From an uncultured Prolixibacteraceae bacterium (GTDB lineage: Bacteria; Bacteroidota; Bacteroidia; Bacteroidales; Prolixibacteraceae): a DNA stretch of 64,000 nucleotides. The stretch covers positions 1 to 64,000 of the forward strand of contig CAILJH010000123.1 in the NCBI GenBank assembly GCA_903834475.1. The letters run 5' to 3'. Position 1 is the stretch's first letter. Each line of letters opens with the position of its first letter. The position numbers and the translations under genes are program-made. Positions 8,577 to 16,923 of this stretch are shown here, piece by piece. Below the pieces are notes generated by a model, which worked only from the letters and a program-made list of their open reading frames with translations, was not told the origin of the DNA and ran no database searches.

Positions 8577-9704
8577 TCAGGTATTCATACAAATCTGGAT
8601 GCTTCCCCACAACAGATCGGCGGTTTTATCCCAGCTGAATTTGTCTTTTTGTGCAAAACCTTTGGTGATTAATGAATCCCGAAGTTCCTTTTCCAAAAAC
8701 AACTTGATCATAGCATCTTTGATCTGGCTCATCGAAAACGGATCGACATATAAAACGGCATATCCACCAACTTCAGGCAATGAAGTTGTATTTGAACAGA
8801 TTACAGGTATCCCGGCATTCATGGCTTCAATTACCGGGATGCCAAAACCTTCGAAGAATGGCACAAATGTCAGAGCCATTGCCGCTCCCAAGACCTGATG
8901 CAATTCCTCATTGTTCAACCGTCCGGTAAATACCACGTCATCTTTGTATCGCATTCCTTCGTAAGTCAGTTCGATATCGCTCGTTTTAAACATACTTTCG
9001 CCAACAATCAGCAGTTTCATATCCGAATCTATCAGGGTTCGGAATGCATCAAATGCGCGTAACAATCCGCAAATGTTTTTACGCGGATGCAAGGACCCGA
9101 TAAACAGAAAATAATTCTTTCCTTCTGAATATCTTTCTTTAATAATTAATTTTTCTTCGTCCGAAGTTGGTGTATATAAAGTGTTTACACCATTGTAAAC
9201 GACATCAATTTTATCGTTGTCAATTTTGTAGGTACGGTTAATATCTTCTTTCGAAAAATATGAAACGGTTACAATTCGTCTGGCTTTCCGAGCGAATAAC
9301 GGGAAATAATGGTTGTAATATTTTGCCTTCAGCCAGGGTAAATCTTTTGGACGGTGAGCAAAATTAATATCGTGTATGGCAGAAAGTTGCCTTGTCCGCG
9401 TACTGAGCGACAAGTAGCCGTCAGGAGAAAAGAATAAATCGGCCTTGTACTTTTTTAAAATCCGCGGAATCTGCAATTCGAACCAGATATACCAGAGAAA
9501 AGGATGCCGGGTAGGAGGTGATAAAACAATCGGGGTCACATTTTCGGAGAAAATAAACTCACTGGCAAACGGTCGGTCGAAAATGAACAGAAACTGATGT
9601 TCCGGATGATCGCGGGTGATACGGGACAAGGTTTCCCGGGTAAACCACCCGATTCCTTCGAGCTTTCCCTGAATCAACAAACGGGTATTTACGGCAATAA
9701 TCAT
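8577..9704 (-). CDS. Glycosyltransferase family 4
   Basis: 375 residues, GT-B fold. The N-terminal half holds the acceptor side. The C-terminal half carries the GT4 signature: GSLHPRKN near the domain boundary and the donor-binding FEGFGIPVIEAMNAGIPVICS with EVGG, including the conserved Glu pair. It probably transfers a nucleotide sugar to a lipid-linked or surface glycan at the cytoplasmic face. It is divergent from a Wzx-type flippase, and uppP lies close by, so an envelope polysaccharide role is likely; the donor sugar cannot be read from the sequence. Divergent -7-like elements are seen in the 100-bp gap upstream. Confidence 0.9.
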   Translation of the reverse strand: MIIAVNTRLLIQGKLEGIGWFTRETLSRITRDHPEHQFLFIFDRPFASEFIFSENVTPIVLSPPTRHPFLWYIWFELQIPRILKKYKADLFFSPDGYLSLSTRTRQLSAIHDINFAHRPKDLPWLKAKYYNHYFPLFARKARRIVTVSYFSKEDINRTYKIDNDKIDVVYNGVNTLYTPTSDEEKLIIKERYSEGKNYFLFIGSLHPRKNICGLLRAFDAFRTLIDSDMKLLIVGESMFKTSDIELTYEGMRYKDDVVFTGRLNNEELHQVLGAAMALTFVPFFEGFGIPVIEAMNAGIPVICSNTTSLPEVGGYAVLYVDPFSMSQIKDAMIKLFLEKELRDSLITKGFAQKDKFSWDKTADLLWGSIQICMNT

Positions 9705-9733
9705 AGGTTCTGGATCTGGTGTCGAAATCTAAT

Positions 9734-9771
9734 CAAATGTACAAAGTCTGTTTAAAAAATTACTACTTTTG
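9734..9771. promoter_or_regulatory. Divergent Bacteroidota-type -7 elements
   Basis: On the plus strand TACTTTTG (9764-9771) fits TAnnTTTG and would start transcription just before the flippase TTG at 9806. On the minus strand TACATTTG (complement of 9734-9741) could serve the glycosyltransferase. No convincing -33 TTTG was found for either, so the call is tentative. Confidence 0.4.
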
Positions 9772-9805
9772 ACACACTTTAATCAAACCCGGAAAAGACG
9801 CTCGC

Positions 9806-11242
9806 TTGAAACGGAAGTTTATTACAAATCTTTTGCTGCTCCTTTTTCTGAATGTTTTAATCAAACCCTTCTGGATATTTGGAATCGATCGCCATGTGCA
9901 AAACCTGGTGGGGGTCGAAAGCTATGGGTTATACTTCTCTCTGCTGAATTTCTCCATGATTCTGAACATCCTGCTCGATCTCGGGATTACCAATTACAAC
10001 AATAAGAATATCGCCCAGCATCATCACCTGATGAAAAAACACATCAGTAACATTGTGGGTCTGAAGTTTTTACTGGCAGGCGTTTATGCCATTGTTTGCA
10101 TCAGTGTTGCATTGATCATCGGGTACCGAGAAATTCAAATACATCTTCTTATTTTTCTTATAGTAAACCAATTCCTGATTTCATTCACGCTATACCTGCG
10201 ATCAAACATCAGCGGATTACATTTGTTCCGCACCGACAGTTTTCTGTCGGTACTCGACCGTTCGCTAATGATTCTCATTTGCTCGGTTCTTTTATTTACC
10301 AATGTGACTAACCATACCTTCCGGATCGAGTGGTTTGTTTATGCGCAATCTGCAGCATATCTCACGGCCAGCCTGATTACTCTGGCCGTTGTTTTATCCC
10401 ACACCGGAAAGTTGAAATTCTATTTCGACCGGCGGTTTTTTGTTGTTTTTCTGAAGAAAAGTTATCCATATGCCTTACTGATCCTGTTGATGTCGTTTTA
10501 TAACCGCATTGATTCGGTCATGCTCGAAAGATTATTGCCTAATGGCAAGGAACAGTCCGGGATTTATGCACAGGCTTTCCGCTTGTTTGATGCAGTTTCG
10601 ATGTTCGGTGTCCTGTTTGCCGGATTACTGCTTCCTATTTTTGCACGGATGATTAAAAAAAAGGAGGATATTGGTTCCATGGTTCAGTTTTCATTTTTGA
10701 TGCTTTTTGTTCCGGCAATAATTATCAGTTCTTCGTCAGGGTTCTACGATACCGAAATCATGGATCTGCTTTATAACGGAAATATCGAAATGTCAGCATC
10801 CATCCTGCAGATACTCATGGTCAGTTTTCTGGGGATTGCAACTACCTATATTTTTGGAACTTTACTTACTGCCAATGGAAGTATACGACAACTTAACTGG
10901 ATGGCCGTAACTGGTATGGGCATCAATATTGGCCTGAATTTAATCCTGATACCACACTTTCAGGCGATGGGATCAGCCTGGGCCAGCCTGGCAACCCAGC
11001 TTTTTACTGCACTTGCCCAGACCATTTTGGCTATGATGATTTTAAAACTGAAAGTCAATTATCCAATCATTGGCAAATTGCTCCTTTTTGTTGGATTTGT
11101 TTTTCTGGCCGGATTCTTCAGCAGGCAAATCAACAATTGGGTTTTGGGCTACTTTATCATGATCGGATCAAGTCTTTTATTCGCATTCTTAACGCGACTG
11201 ATTAACCTGAAAGCTTTAACGGAAATCATTCTCGATAAATGA
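9806..11242 (+). CDS. Oligosaccharide flippase (Wzx/RfbX-like, MOP superfamily)
   Basis: 478 residues with about 12-14 hydrophobic helices spread along the whole length, starting MKRKFITNLLLLLFLNVLIKP from a TTG. The repeated hydrophobic blocks with few charged residues and the N-terminal GIDRHVQNLVG stretch resemble polysaccharide biosynthesis (MOP) exporters, which flip lipid-linked glycans across the inner membrane. The adjacent glycosyltransferase, plus the undecaprenyl-phosphate recycler two genes on, fit this role. It overlaps the next gene by 4 nt (ATGA), suggesting translational coupling. The transported glycan is unknown. Confidence 0.88.
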   Translation: MKRKFITNLLLLLFLNVLIKPFWIFGIDRHVQNLVGVESYGLYFSLLNFSMILNILLDLGITNYNNKNIAQHHHLMKKHISNIVGLKFLLAGVYAIVCISVALIIGYREIQIHLLIFLIVNQFLISFTLYLRSNISGLHLFRTDSFLSVLDRSLMILICSVLLFTNVTNHTFRIEWFVYAQSAAYLTASLITLAVVLSHTGKLKFYFDRRFFVVFLKKSYPYALLILLMSFYNRIDSVMLERLLPNGKEQSGIYAQAFRLFDAVSMFGVLFAGLLLPIFARMIKKKEDIGSMVQFSFLMLFVPAIIISSSSGFYDTEIMDLLYNGNIEMSASILQILMVSFLGIATTYIFGTLLTANGSIRQLNWMAVTGMGINIGLNLILIPHFQAMGSAWASLATQLFTALAQTILAMMILKLKVNYPIIGKLLLFVGFVFLAGFFSRQINNWVLGYFIMIGSSLLFAFLTRLINLKALTEIILDK

Positions 11243-11883
11243 TTGGTATGAGCAGGAAATTAGTCCCTGAAGATTTACAAAGCAACAGCGGCTTCGAACT
11301 TTTGGCCGAGGTTTCACACCAGAATCTGCGCGAATTTGTTATGGAGCAAATCAAAAAAGAAAGATACATTATCCGGGTTTACTCTGCCTATCAGGTTATA
11401 ATGCTTTTTTTACTGGTTTTTTTCATCACCCGCAGTATTGTTTTCTCGCTAAAAGGGCATCCGGGAACTCTGTTAAGTGTTGGGTATGCAATCCTGTTTT
11501 CATTCACTATACTTATTGTTTTTCACGAACTGCTTCATGCCATGGCCTATCTGCTTATTGGAGCAAGAAAAATATCATTCGGTGTAATCCTGAAAAAGTT
11601 CGTTTTTTATGCGCTGGCCGATCGTCAGGTCATTGCACCACGCGCTTTTCATATCGTTGCATTGGCTCCGTTATTGGCGGTGAAGTTGATTTGCCTGGTG
11701 GTGATTGTAAGCACTTGCAACAATCAGGTTTTCTATTTTTTCATGACTGTAATGTGCCTGCATTCATTATTCTGCGCGGGCGATATGGCTATGCTGGCAT
11801 TTTATAATTTACATCGGGGCAAGGAAATTTATAATTTTGACGACCGAAGCGAAGGAAAAACCTATTTTTACATCCGGAAATAA
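11239..11883 (+). CDS. DUF3267 putative membrane zinc metalloprotease
   Basis: 214 residues with about five hydrophobic segments and one HExxH motif (FHELLHAMAY), characteristic of the DUF3267 putative zincin family. The motif sits at the end of a membrane segment, as in site-2-type proteases. The start overlaps the flippase stop (ATGA); an alternative ATG lies three codons in. The 4-nt overlap implies co-expression with the flippase, and uppP follows 18 nt later. No substrate can be proposed. Proteolytic activity is an inference from the motif only. Confidence 0.8.
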   Translation: MIGMSRKLVPEDLQSNSGFELLAEVSHQNLREFVMEQIKKERYIIRVYSAYQVIMLFLLVFFITRSIVFSLKGHPGTLLSVGYAILFSFTILIVFHELLHAMAYLLIGARKISFGVILKKFVFYALADRQVIAPRAFHIVALAPLLAVKLICLVVIVSTCNNQVFYFFMTVMCLHSLFCAGDMAMLAFYNLHRGKEIYNFDDRSEGKTYFYIRK

Positions 11884-11901
11884 AAACATAAAAATAACAT
11901 C

Positions 11902-12696
11902 ATGACTGCACTTGAAACTGTTGTAATTGGCGTTGTTGAAGGAATTACCGAATTTCTGCCCATCTCTTCAACCGGACACATGATCATTACCGAAGCCTTG
12001 CTGGGAATGAACATCGATGAGTTTACCAAAGCGTTTACTGTGAATATTCAGTTCGGCGCAATCCTTTCGGTAGTTGTACTGTACTGGCGGCGGTTTCTGC
12101 AAAGCTGGAACTTCTACCAAAAGTTATTTATAGCCTTTCTTCCGGCAGGCGTGATCGGATTTTTGGCCAAAAATTACATAGACAAATTACTCGAAAGTGT
12201 TTTGGTGGTGGCTATCACAATGTTTGTTGGTGGAGTGCTTTTACTATTTGTAGATAAGTGGTTCAGTAAAGAAAAAGAAAATCAGGAAGTTACTTATCCA
12301 AACGCTATTAAAATAGGATTCTGGCAGTGCATCGCCATGATTCCGGGAGTTTCGCGTTCGGCGGCTTCCATTATTGGAGGTATGCAACAAAAACTGAGCA
12401 GGACGAATGCCGCAGAGTTTTCATTTTTTCTGGCAGTTCCAACTATGGCTGCAGCTTCAGGATATAAATTGCTTAAATTGATTTTAGATCCGAGTGGTGT
12501 ATCGATGCTTAAAGAAAATTTAACGACTTTACTCATCGGCAATATCATCGCATTTTTTGTGGCTTTGATCGCCATCAAAACCTTCATAACCTTTCTTCAG
12601 AAACACGGATTCAAAGTATTTGGCTGGTATCGTATTGTGGTTGGACTGATCCTGATTGTCCTGATTCTGATGAAATTTAAGTTGAATGTGGTATAA
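11902..12696 (+). CDS. uppP: Undecaprenyl-diphosphatase
   Basis: 264 residues, typical of the UppP/BacA family. It dephosphorylates undecaprenyl diphosphate to recycle the lipid carrier of cell-wall and surface-glycan synthesis, in the inner membrane. The two signature motifs are present: EGITEFLPISSTGHM near the start, with the ExxxE pair (Glu13, Glu17), and PGVSRSA in the second half with the essential Arg. Multiple membrane helices follow. It is the last gene of a run flippase-DUF3267-uppP, so carrier recycling is co-located with glycan export. Overexpression of this family gives bacitracin tolerance, known for the family, not shown here. Confidence 0.95.
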   Translation: MTALETVVIGVVEGITEFLPISSTGHMIITEALLGMNIDEFTKAFTVNIQFGAILSVVVLYWRRFLQSWNFYQKLFIAFLPAGVIGFLAKNYIDKLLESVLVVAITMFVGGVLLLFVDKWFSKEKENQEVTYPNAIKIGFWQCIAMIPGVSRSAASIIGGMQQKLSRTNAAEFSFFLAVPTMAAASGYKLLKLILDPSGVSMLKENLTTLLIGNIIAFFVALIAIKTFITFLQKHGFKVFGWYRIVVGLILIVLILMKFKLNVV

Positions 12697-12729
12697 GAAC
12701 TAAGAGGAGACGTTCATTTTGCAATTAAT

Positions 12730-12756
12730 CCTGACAGGTTTTCAAAACCTGTCAGG
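12730..12756. repeat. 27-bp perfect palindrome
   Basis: CCTGACAGG-TTTT-C-AAAA-CCTGTCAGG is perfectly self-complementary around one central base, and pairing extends a few bases further with one G-T wobble. No T-tract follows it. It lies 33 bp after uppP and looks like a dispersed intergenic palindrome rather than a terminator. Confidence 0.6.
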
Positions 12757-12793
12757 GTTAATACGAATTCAGGCCAATTCAAAACAAAAAAAA

Positions 12794-12813
12794 CGCAGAA
12801 TCCTCATTCCGCG
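12794..12813 (-). terminator. Intrinsic terminator of leuS
   Basis: CGCAGAAT-CCTC-ATTCCGCG forms an 8-bp stem with one mismatch. Read on the minus strand it is followed by a run of eight T residues, 26 bp after the leuS stop. It may also help end uppP transcripts from the other side. Confidence 0.7.
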
Positions 12814-12838
12814 CTTTTCCTATTTCCTATTTCATCTT

Positions 12839-15490
12839 TCAGATTACCACGTTCACGATTTTATTCGGAACAACGATGACTTTTTTAGGTGTCTTTCCTT
12901 CGAGCCATTTGATGGATGTTTCGTGCGCCAGAACTGCAGCTTCAATTTCAGCATTTGGTGTTCCAACCAGAAATTCCAATTTAAAGCGAACTTTTCCGTT
13001 AAACGAAACCGGGTATTCAAACACATCTTCAGTCAGCATTTCCGGGTCAACTACGGGCCATGGTGCATAAGCCAGTGTTTCCTGATTACCATACAATTGC
13101 CACAACTCTTCAGCAAGGTGAGGCGCATATGGTGACAGAATCTTCGCAAAAGTCTCAGCCGTTTGTTTGCTGACTTTTCCCTTTTTCATGGCCAGATTAT
13201 TGAAAATCATTAAAGCAGAAATTCCGGTATTGAATTTCATATTTTCGATGTCGAAAGCTACTTTACTGATAGTCTGGTGTAACAATTTCAGGGTTTCCTT
13301 GTCATCAGCTTCTTCAACAATATTCTCCGGATTTCCGAAGAAACGTGAAGTACGGTTCAGGAATCCGAAAACTCCCTTCACACCATTTTCGGCCCATGGT
13401 TTGGTATCGTCGAGCGGACCCATAAACATTTCGTATAAACGAAGCGAGTCGGCACCAAATTTTGCAACCACATCATCAGGGTTCACCACGTTTTTCAACG
13501 ATTTCGACATTTTCGCGACTATCTGACTCAGTTCCTCACCGGTTTCGGTGTGGAAGTATTTGCCTTCCTTTTCTTCAACCAAATCACTGGCCACTTTGGC
13601 TCCGGTAGCAGTTTGGTATGCAAAAGCCAGAATCATTCCCTGGTTGAAGAGTTTCTGGAAAGGCTCTGAAGTTGAAACGATGCCCAAATCGAACAATACT
13701 TTATGCCAGAAACGCGAGTATAATAAGTGAAGAACTGCATGTTCGGCACCACCAACATATAAATCAACCGGCATCCAGTAATTCTCAAGCTTTTTATCGA
13801 AAATACTTTCATCATTTTTTGGATCGATGTAGCGCAAATAGTACCAGCACGAGCCGGCCCATTGGGGCATGGTGTTCGTTTCGCGGCGGCCTTTGCGACC
13901 ATTCGCGTCAGTCACGTATAACCAGTCGGTGGCGTTGGCCAGCGGCGATTCGCCGCCTTCGCCCGGTTCGTATTTTTCCATTCCCGGAAGTTCAACCGGA
14001 AGATTTTCCTCAACCAAAGTCACTTCGCCATCTTCCCAGTGAATCACCGGAAATGGTTCGCCCCAATAACGCTGACGGCTGAACAGCCAGTCGCGCAGTC
14101 TGAAATTGATGGTGGCTTTACCGATTCCTTTTTCACCCAACCATTCAACTACTTTGGCAATTCCGTCTTTTTTGTTCAGGCCATTCAGTTCGAGCCCAAT
14201 TGCCGGATTGGCCGAATTGATGTAGGCACCGTCTTCGGTCCAGCAAGCTTCGCCAGCCAAGACTTTGGCACGGGTTTCCTCATCGGCACTTTTCGGATCG
14301 AGAATACAGACAATTGAAATATTGAATTTCTGAGCGAATTCAAAGTCGCGGTTATCATGCGCCGGAACAGCCATGATAGCACCGGTTCCGTAGCCCATTA
14401 GAACATAGTCCGCAACCCAGATCGGGATTGGCAAACCTGTAATCGGGTTGATTGCATTCCGTCCGGTGAAAACTCCGGTTTTATCTTTTGCCAACTCCGT
14501 CCGGTCCAAATCCGATTTCAGCGAGGCAGCCTGTATGTATTGCTTGAATTTCTCTGTATTTTCAGGAGTAACCAAGGTTTCCAAAATCGGATGTTCCGGG
14601 GAAACAACCATATATGTTGCTCCAAATAAAGTATCAGGACGAGTCGTATAAACCCGAAGTTTTTCAGCCATTCCTTCGATCGCAAAATCAACTTCAGCAC
14701 CGGTCGATTTACCGATCCAGTTTTTCTGCATGTCTTTCACACCTTCCGGCCAGTCCAGGCTATCCAGTCCTTCGAGCAAACGTTCGGCATAATGAGGTAT
14801 CCGGAGTAACCATTGTTTCAGGTTTTTGCGGGTCACCTGATTGCCGCACTTTTCGTGCGAACCATCGGTCAGCACTTCTTCGTTGGCACAAACCGTTTTG
14901 CACGATTGGCACCACCAAACCTGAGCATTGTCGTAATAAGCCAGACGCTTTTCTCCAATGTATTTATTGATAGCAGACTGTCCCTGAGCCTGAATATCGG
15001 CAGGAATTGGCAGTTCGCTGATCGGGCGGCCTTTACCGGCTTCAGGATCAAACCAGCAATTGTACAATTTGGTGAAGATCCATTGTGTCCATCGAAAATA
15101 TTTTGGGTCGGTGGTATTTATTTCACGATCCCAATCGTAGCTCAAACCCAGTGATTTGATCTGACGGCGGAAATTGTCGCAGTTTTTATTGGTTGTAACC
15201 GCCGGGTGAGTTCCGGTTTGAATGGCATATTGCTCGGCAGGCAATCCAAATGCGTCCCATCCCATCGGGTGAAGCACGTTGAAGCCTTTCATGCGTTTGT
15301 ACCGGCAAATGATATCGGTTGCGGTATAACCTTCAGGATGCCCCACATGCAAACCCGCTCCGGAAGGATACGGAAACATATCCAACACGTAATATTTGGG
15401 TTTTGAGAAGTCGTTTAAGGTTTTGAACGTCTGGTGTTCTTCCCAGTATTGCTGCCATTTCGGCTCAATTTCAGAGAAATTGTATTCCAT
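12839..15490 (-). CDS. leuS: Leucine--tRNA ligase
   Basis: 883 residues from the ATG at 15490 ([20 protein letters not shown]), the usual bacterial LeuRS N-terminus; an upstream in-frame start at 15538 would add 16 unlikely residues. Class I synthetase: HIGH-type motif HVGH (about 48-51) in [12 protein letters not shown], the catalytic KMSKS loop ([12 protein letters not shown]), a CP1 editing domain containing [12 protein letters not shown], a zinc-type WWCQSCKT segment, and a C-terminal anticodon-binding domain ending [14 protein letters not shown]. It charges tRNA-Leu in the cytosol. It is convergent with uppP. No T-box or leucine leader was seen upstream. Confidence 0.98.
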   Translation of the reverse strand: MEYNFSEIEPKWQQYWEEHQTFKTLNDFSKPKYYVLDMFPYPSGAGLHVGHPEGYTATDIICRYKRMKGFNVLHPMGWDAFGLPAEQYAIQTGTHPAVTTNKNCDNFRRQIKSLGLSYDWDREINTTDPKYFRWTQWIFTKLYNCWFDPEAGKGRPISELPIPADIQAQGQSAINKYIGEKRLAYYDNAQVWWCQSCKTVCANEEVLTDGSHEKCGNQVTRKNLKQWLLRIPHYAERLLEGLDSLDWPEGVKDMQKNWIGKSTGAEVDFAIEGMAEKLRVYTTRPDTLFGATYMVVSPEHPILETLVTPENTEKFKQYIQAASLKSDLDRTELAKDKTGVFTGRNAINPITGLPIPIWVADYVLMGYGTGAIMAVPAHDNRDFEFAQKFNISIVCILDPKSADEETRAKVLAGEACWTEDGAYINSANPAIGLELNGLNKKDGIAKVVEWLGEKGIGKATINFRLRDWLFSRQRYWGEPFPVIHWEDGEVTLVEENLPVELPGMEKYEPGEGGESPLANATDWLYVTDANGRKGRRETNTMPQWAGSCWYYLRYIDPKNDESIFDKKLENYWMPVDLYVGGAEHAVLHLLYSRFWHKVLFDLGIVSTSEPFQKLFNQGMILAFAYQTATGAKVASDLVEEKEGKYFHTETGEELSQIVAKMSKSLKNVVNPDDVVAKFGADSLRLYEMFMGPLDDTKPWAENGVKGVFGFLNRTSRFFGNPENIVEEADDKETLKLLHQTISKVAFDIENMKFNTGISALMIFNNLAMKKGKVSKQTAETFAKILSPYAPHLAEELWQLYGNQETLAYAPWPVVDPEMLTEDVFEYPVSFNGKVRFKLEFLVGTPNAEIEAAVLAHETSIKWLEGKTPKKVIVVPNKIVNVVI

Positions 15491-15599
15491 TTGATGCGAG
15501 TGATTAAGGTTTCTGATAATGAGCCGCAAAGATAACAAGAAAGTTGCAAGTTGAAAGGTGCGGTTTTTGGAAATATGGCGAACTATTTATTGGGGTGTA

Positions 15600-15770
15600 T
15601 TTGGAAATATCACAGGGTTTCGTATTTATTAATCACAGGGTTTCGCGATGCATCACCCTGTGCTGTCACCGGTCGGTCTTTCAGACCTTTTATCAATGAA
15701 CCTTGCACTCGCAAGAGGGGCAAAGCCCCGACATGCATTAGCATAGTCCGGAATGAAATGGAGGGCTATG
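15600..15770. repeat. Degenerate dispersed-repeat region in the leuS/NmrA gap
   Basis: The 391-bp gap between leuS and the NmrA-type gene holds two copies of TCACAGGGTTTCG (about 15609 and 15632), then CACCCTGTGCTGTCACC, GGTCGGTCTTTCAGACC and GGGGCAAAGCCCC. The CACCCTGTGCTGTCACC segment is the inverse of the block at 46960-47045. A weak open frame across the region has no protein-like features and was rejected. I see no gene here. Confidence 0.5.
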
Positions 15771-15881
15771 ATTTGGTAATCATTTTTAATTCAAATGATG
15801 GGCTATAAAAACTAAAATTTGAATGAACTTTTTATTCTAATTCAATGTTCAAATATTGAAACAATTATAAAAACAAAACAC

Positions 15882-16772
15882 ATGAAATACGTTGTTACAG
15901 GTTCATTGGGAAACATCAGCAAACCACTTGCTGAGAGATTAGTTGCTGCAGGTCATGAGGTGACCGTAGTGAGCAGTAAAGCTGAAAAAGCTGCACAAAT
16001 TGAGGCATTGGGTGCCAAAGCAGCGATCGGTTCAGTTGAAGATGTCGATTTTCTGACTAAAACATTTACAGGAGCTGATGCGGTTTACATCATGGTGCCT
16101 CCTAATTTTGGCTCTGGTAACTGGAAGAAATTTATTGCTGGAATTGGAGAAAACTATGCTGAGGCGATTCATGCTTCAGGTGTAAATAATGTGGTTAACC
16201 TGAGTAGTATGGGTGCGCATATGTCTGAAGGATGCGGACCGGTGAGTGGTTTGTACTTTGTTGAAAAGGCTTTGAATGCCCTCGACAAAGTAAACGTAAG
16301 ACATCTCCGTCCGGGATTTTTCTATAACAACTTTTTAGCGAATGTTGGAATGGTAAAACATATGGGAATAATCGGGGGAAACTATGGAGAAGCCGCTACC
16401 CTCGTATTGGTTCATCCTGCCGATATTGCTGAAGTTGCTGCTGAAGAATTGCTGAGCCTATCTTTTAGAGGGAAAAGCATCCGCTACATTGCAAGTGACG
16501 AAAAAACCACCAATGAAGTGGCTGCCATTCTGGGGAAAGCCATTGGAAAGCCTGAACTTCCATGGTTAAATTTTAAAGATGAGGATACTATTGGAGGTAT
16601 GTTGCAGGCCGGATTACCGGAAGATGTCGCCAAAAACTATGCTGAAATGGGCGCTGCCATGCGAAGTGGCGAAATGGCTTCAGACTATTTGAAGAAAAAA
16701 CCATCCGAATTCGGAAAAACAAAGTTGGAAGCTTTTGCTCCTGTCTTTGCTGCTGTTTATGGACAATCATAA
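15882..16772 (+). CDS. NmrA-type NAD(P)-binding protein (atypical SDR)
   Basis: 296 residues from the ATG at 15882 (MKYVVTGSLGNISKPLAERL), which places the glycine-rich Rossmann loop TGSLGN directly at the N-terminus as in NmrA/QOR2-type proteins; an upstream in-frame start would add 21 residues. Family members are NAD(P)H-dependent reductases or redox sensors; examples are quinone reductase 2 and the fungal NmrA regulator. The motif YxxxK expected of classical SDRs is not evident, consistent with the atypical class. Substrate unknown. It stands alone and ends just before a large inverted-repeat structure. Confidence 0.85.
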   Translation: MKYVVTGSLGNISKPLAERLVAAGHEVTVVSSKAEKAAQIEALGAKAAIGSVEDVDFLTKTFTGADAVYIMVPPNFGSGNWKKFIAGIGENYAEAIHASGVNNVVNLSSMGAHMSEGCGPVSGLYFVEKALNALDKVNVRHLRPGFFYNNFLANVGMVKHMGIIGGNYGEAATLVLVHPADIAEVAAEELLSLSFRGKSIRYIASDEKTTNEVAAILGKAIGKPELPWLNFKDEDTIGGMLQAGLPEDVAKNYAEMGAAMRSGEMASDYLKKKPSEFGKTKLEAFAPVFAAVYGQS

Positions 16773-16785
16773 TTTTAGTTACGAG

Positions 16786-16910
16786 GCTGTCTCAAAAGGC
16801 AACAACCTTGTGTGTTCGGTCATCCCGAATTTATTTCGGGATCTGATATACAATGCGTTGGAATCCTGAAACAAGTTCAGGATGACAAGATCAAGGACTT
16901 TTGAGACAGC
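16786..16910. repeat. 125-bp inverted-repeat element with two nested hairpins
   Basis: The outer arms GCTGTCTCAAAAG (16786-16798) and CTTTTGAGACAGC (16898-16910) are perfect complements. Inside are ATCCCGAA/TTCGGGAT (16822-16842) and ATCCTGAA/TTCAGGAT (16863-16883). The layout fits a MITE-like dispersed element that also acts as a two-way terminator between the convergent NmrA-type and MG2/Plug genes. A 17-nt part of the arm recurs in the nrdJ terminator. Confidence 0.65.
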
Positions 16911-16923
16911 TTAACTGATTTGG

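Noticed and set aside
8431..8898. 155-codon frame on the plus strand over the 3' end of the glycosyltransferase
   Set aside because: It is the reverse shadow of a clear GT4 C-terminus plus repeat sequence.
15551..15808. 85-codon frame between leuS and the NmrA-type gene
   Set aside because: It runs through dispersed repeats, has no protein-like composition or domain, and no matching start context.
15491..15881. T-box or leucine leader for leuS
   Set aside because: leuS is on the minus strand and the region upstream of its start shows no leucine-rich leader frame or T-box motif, only dispersed repeats.
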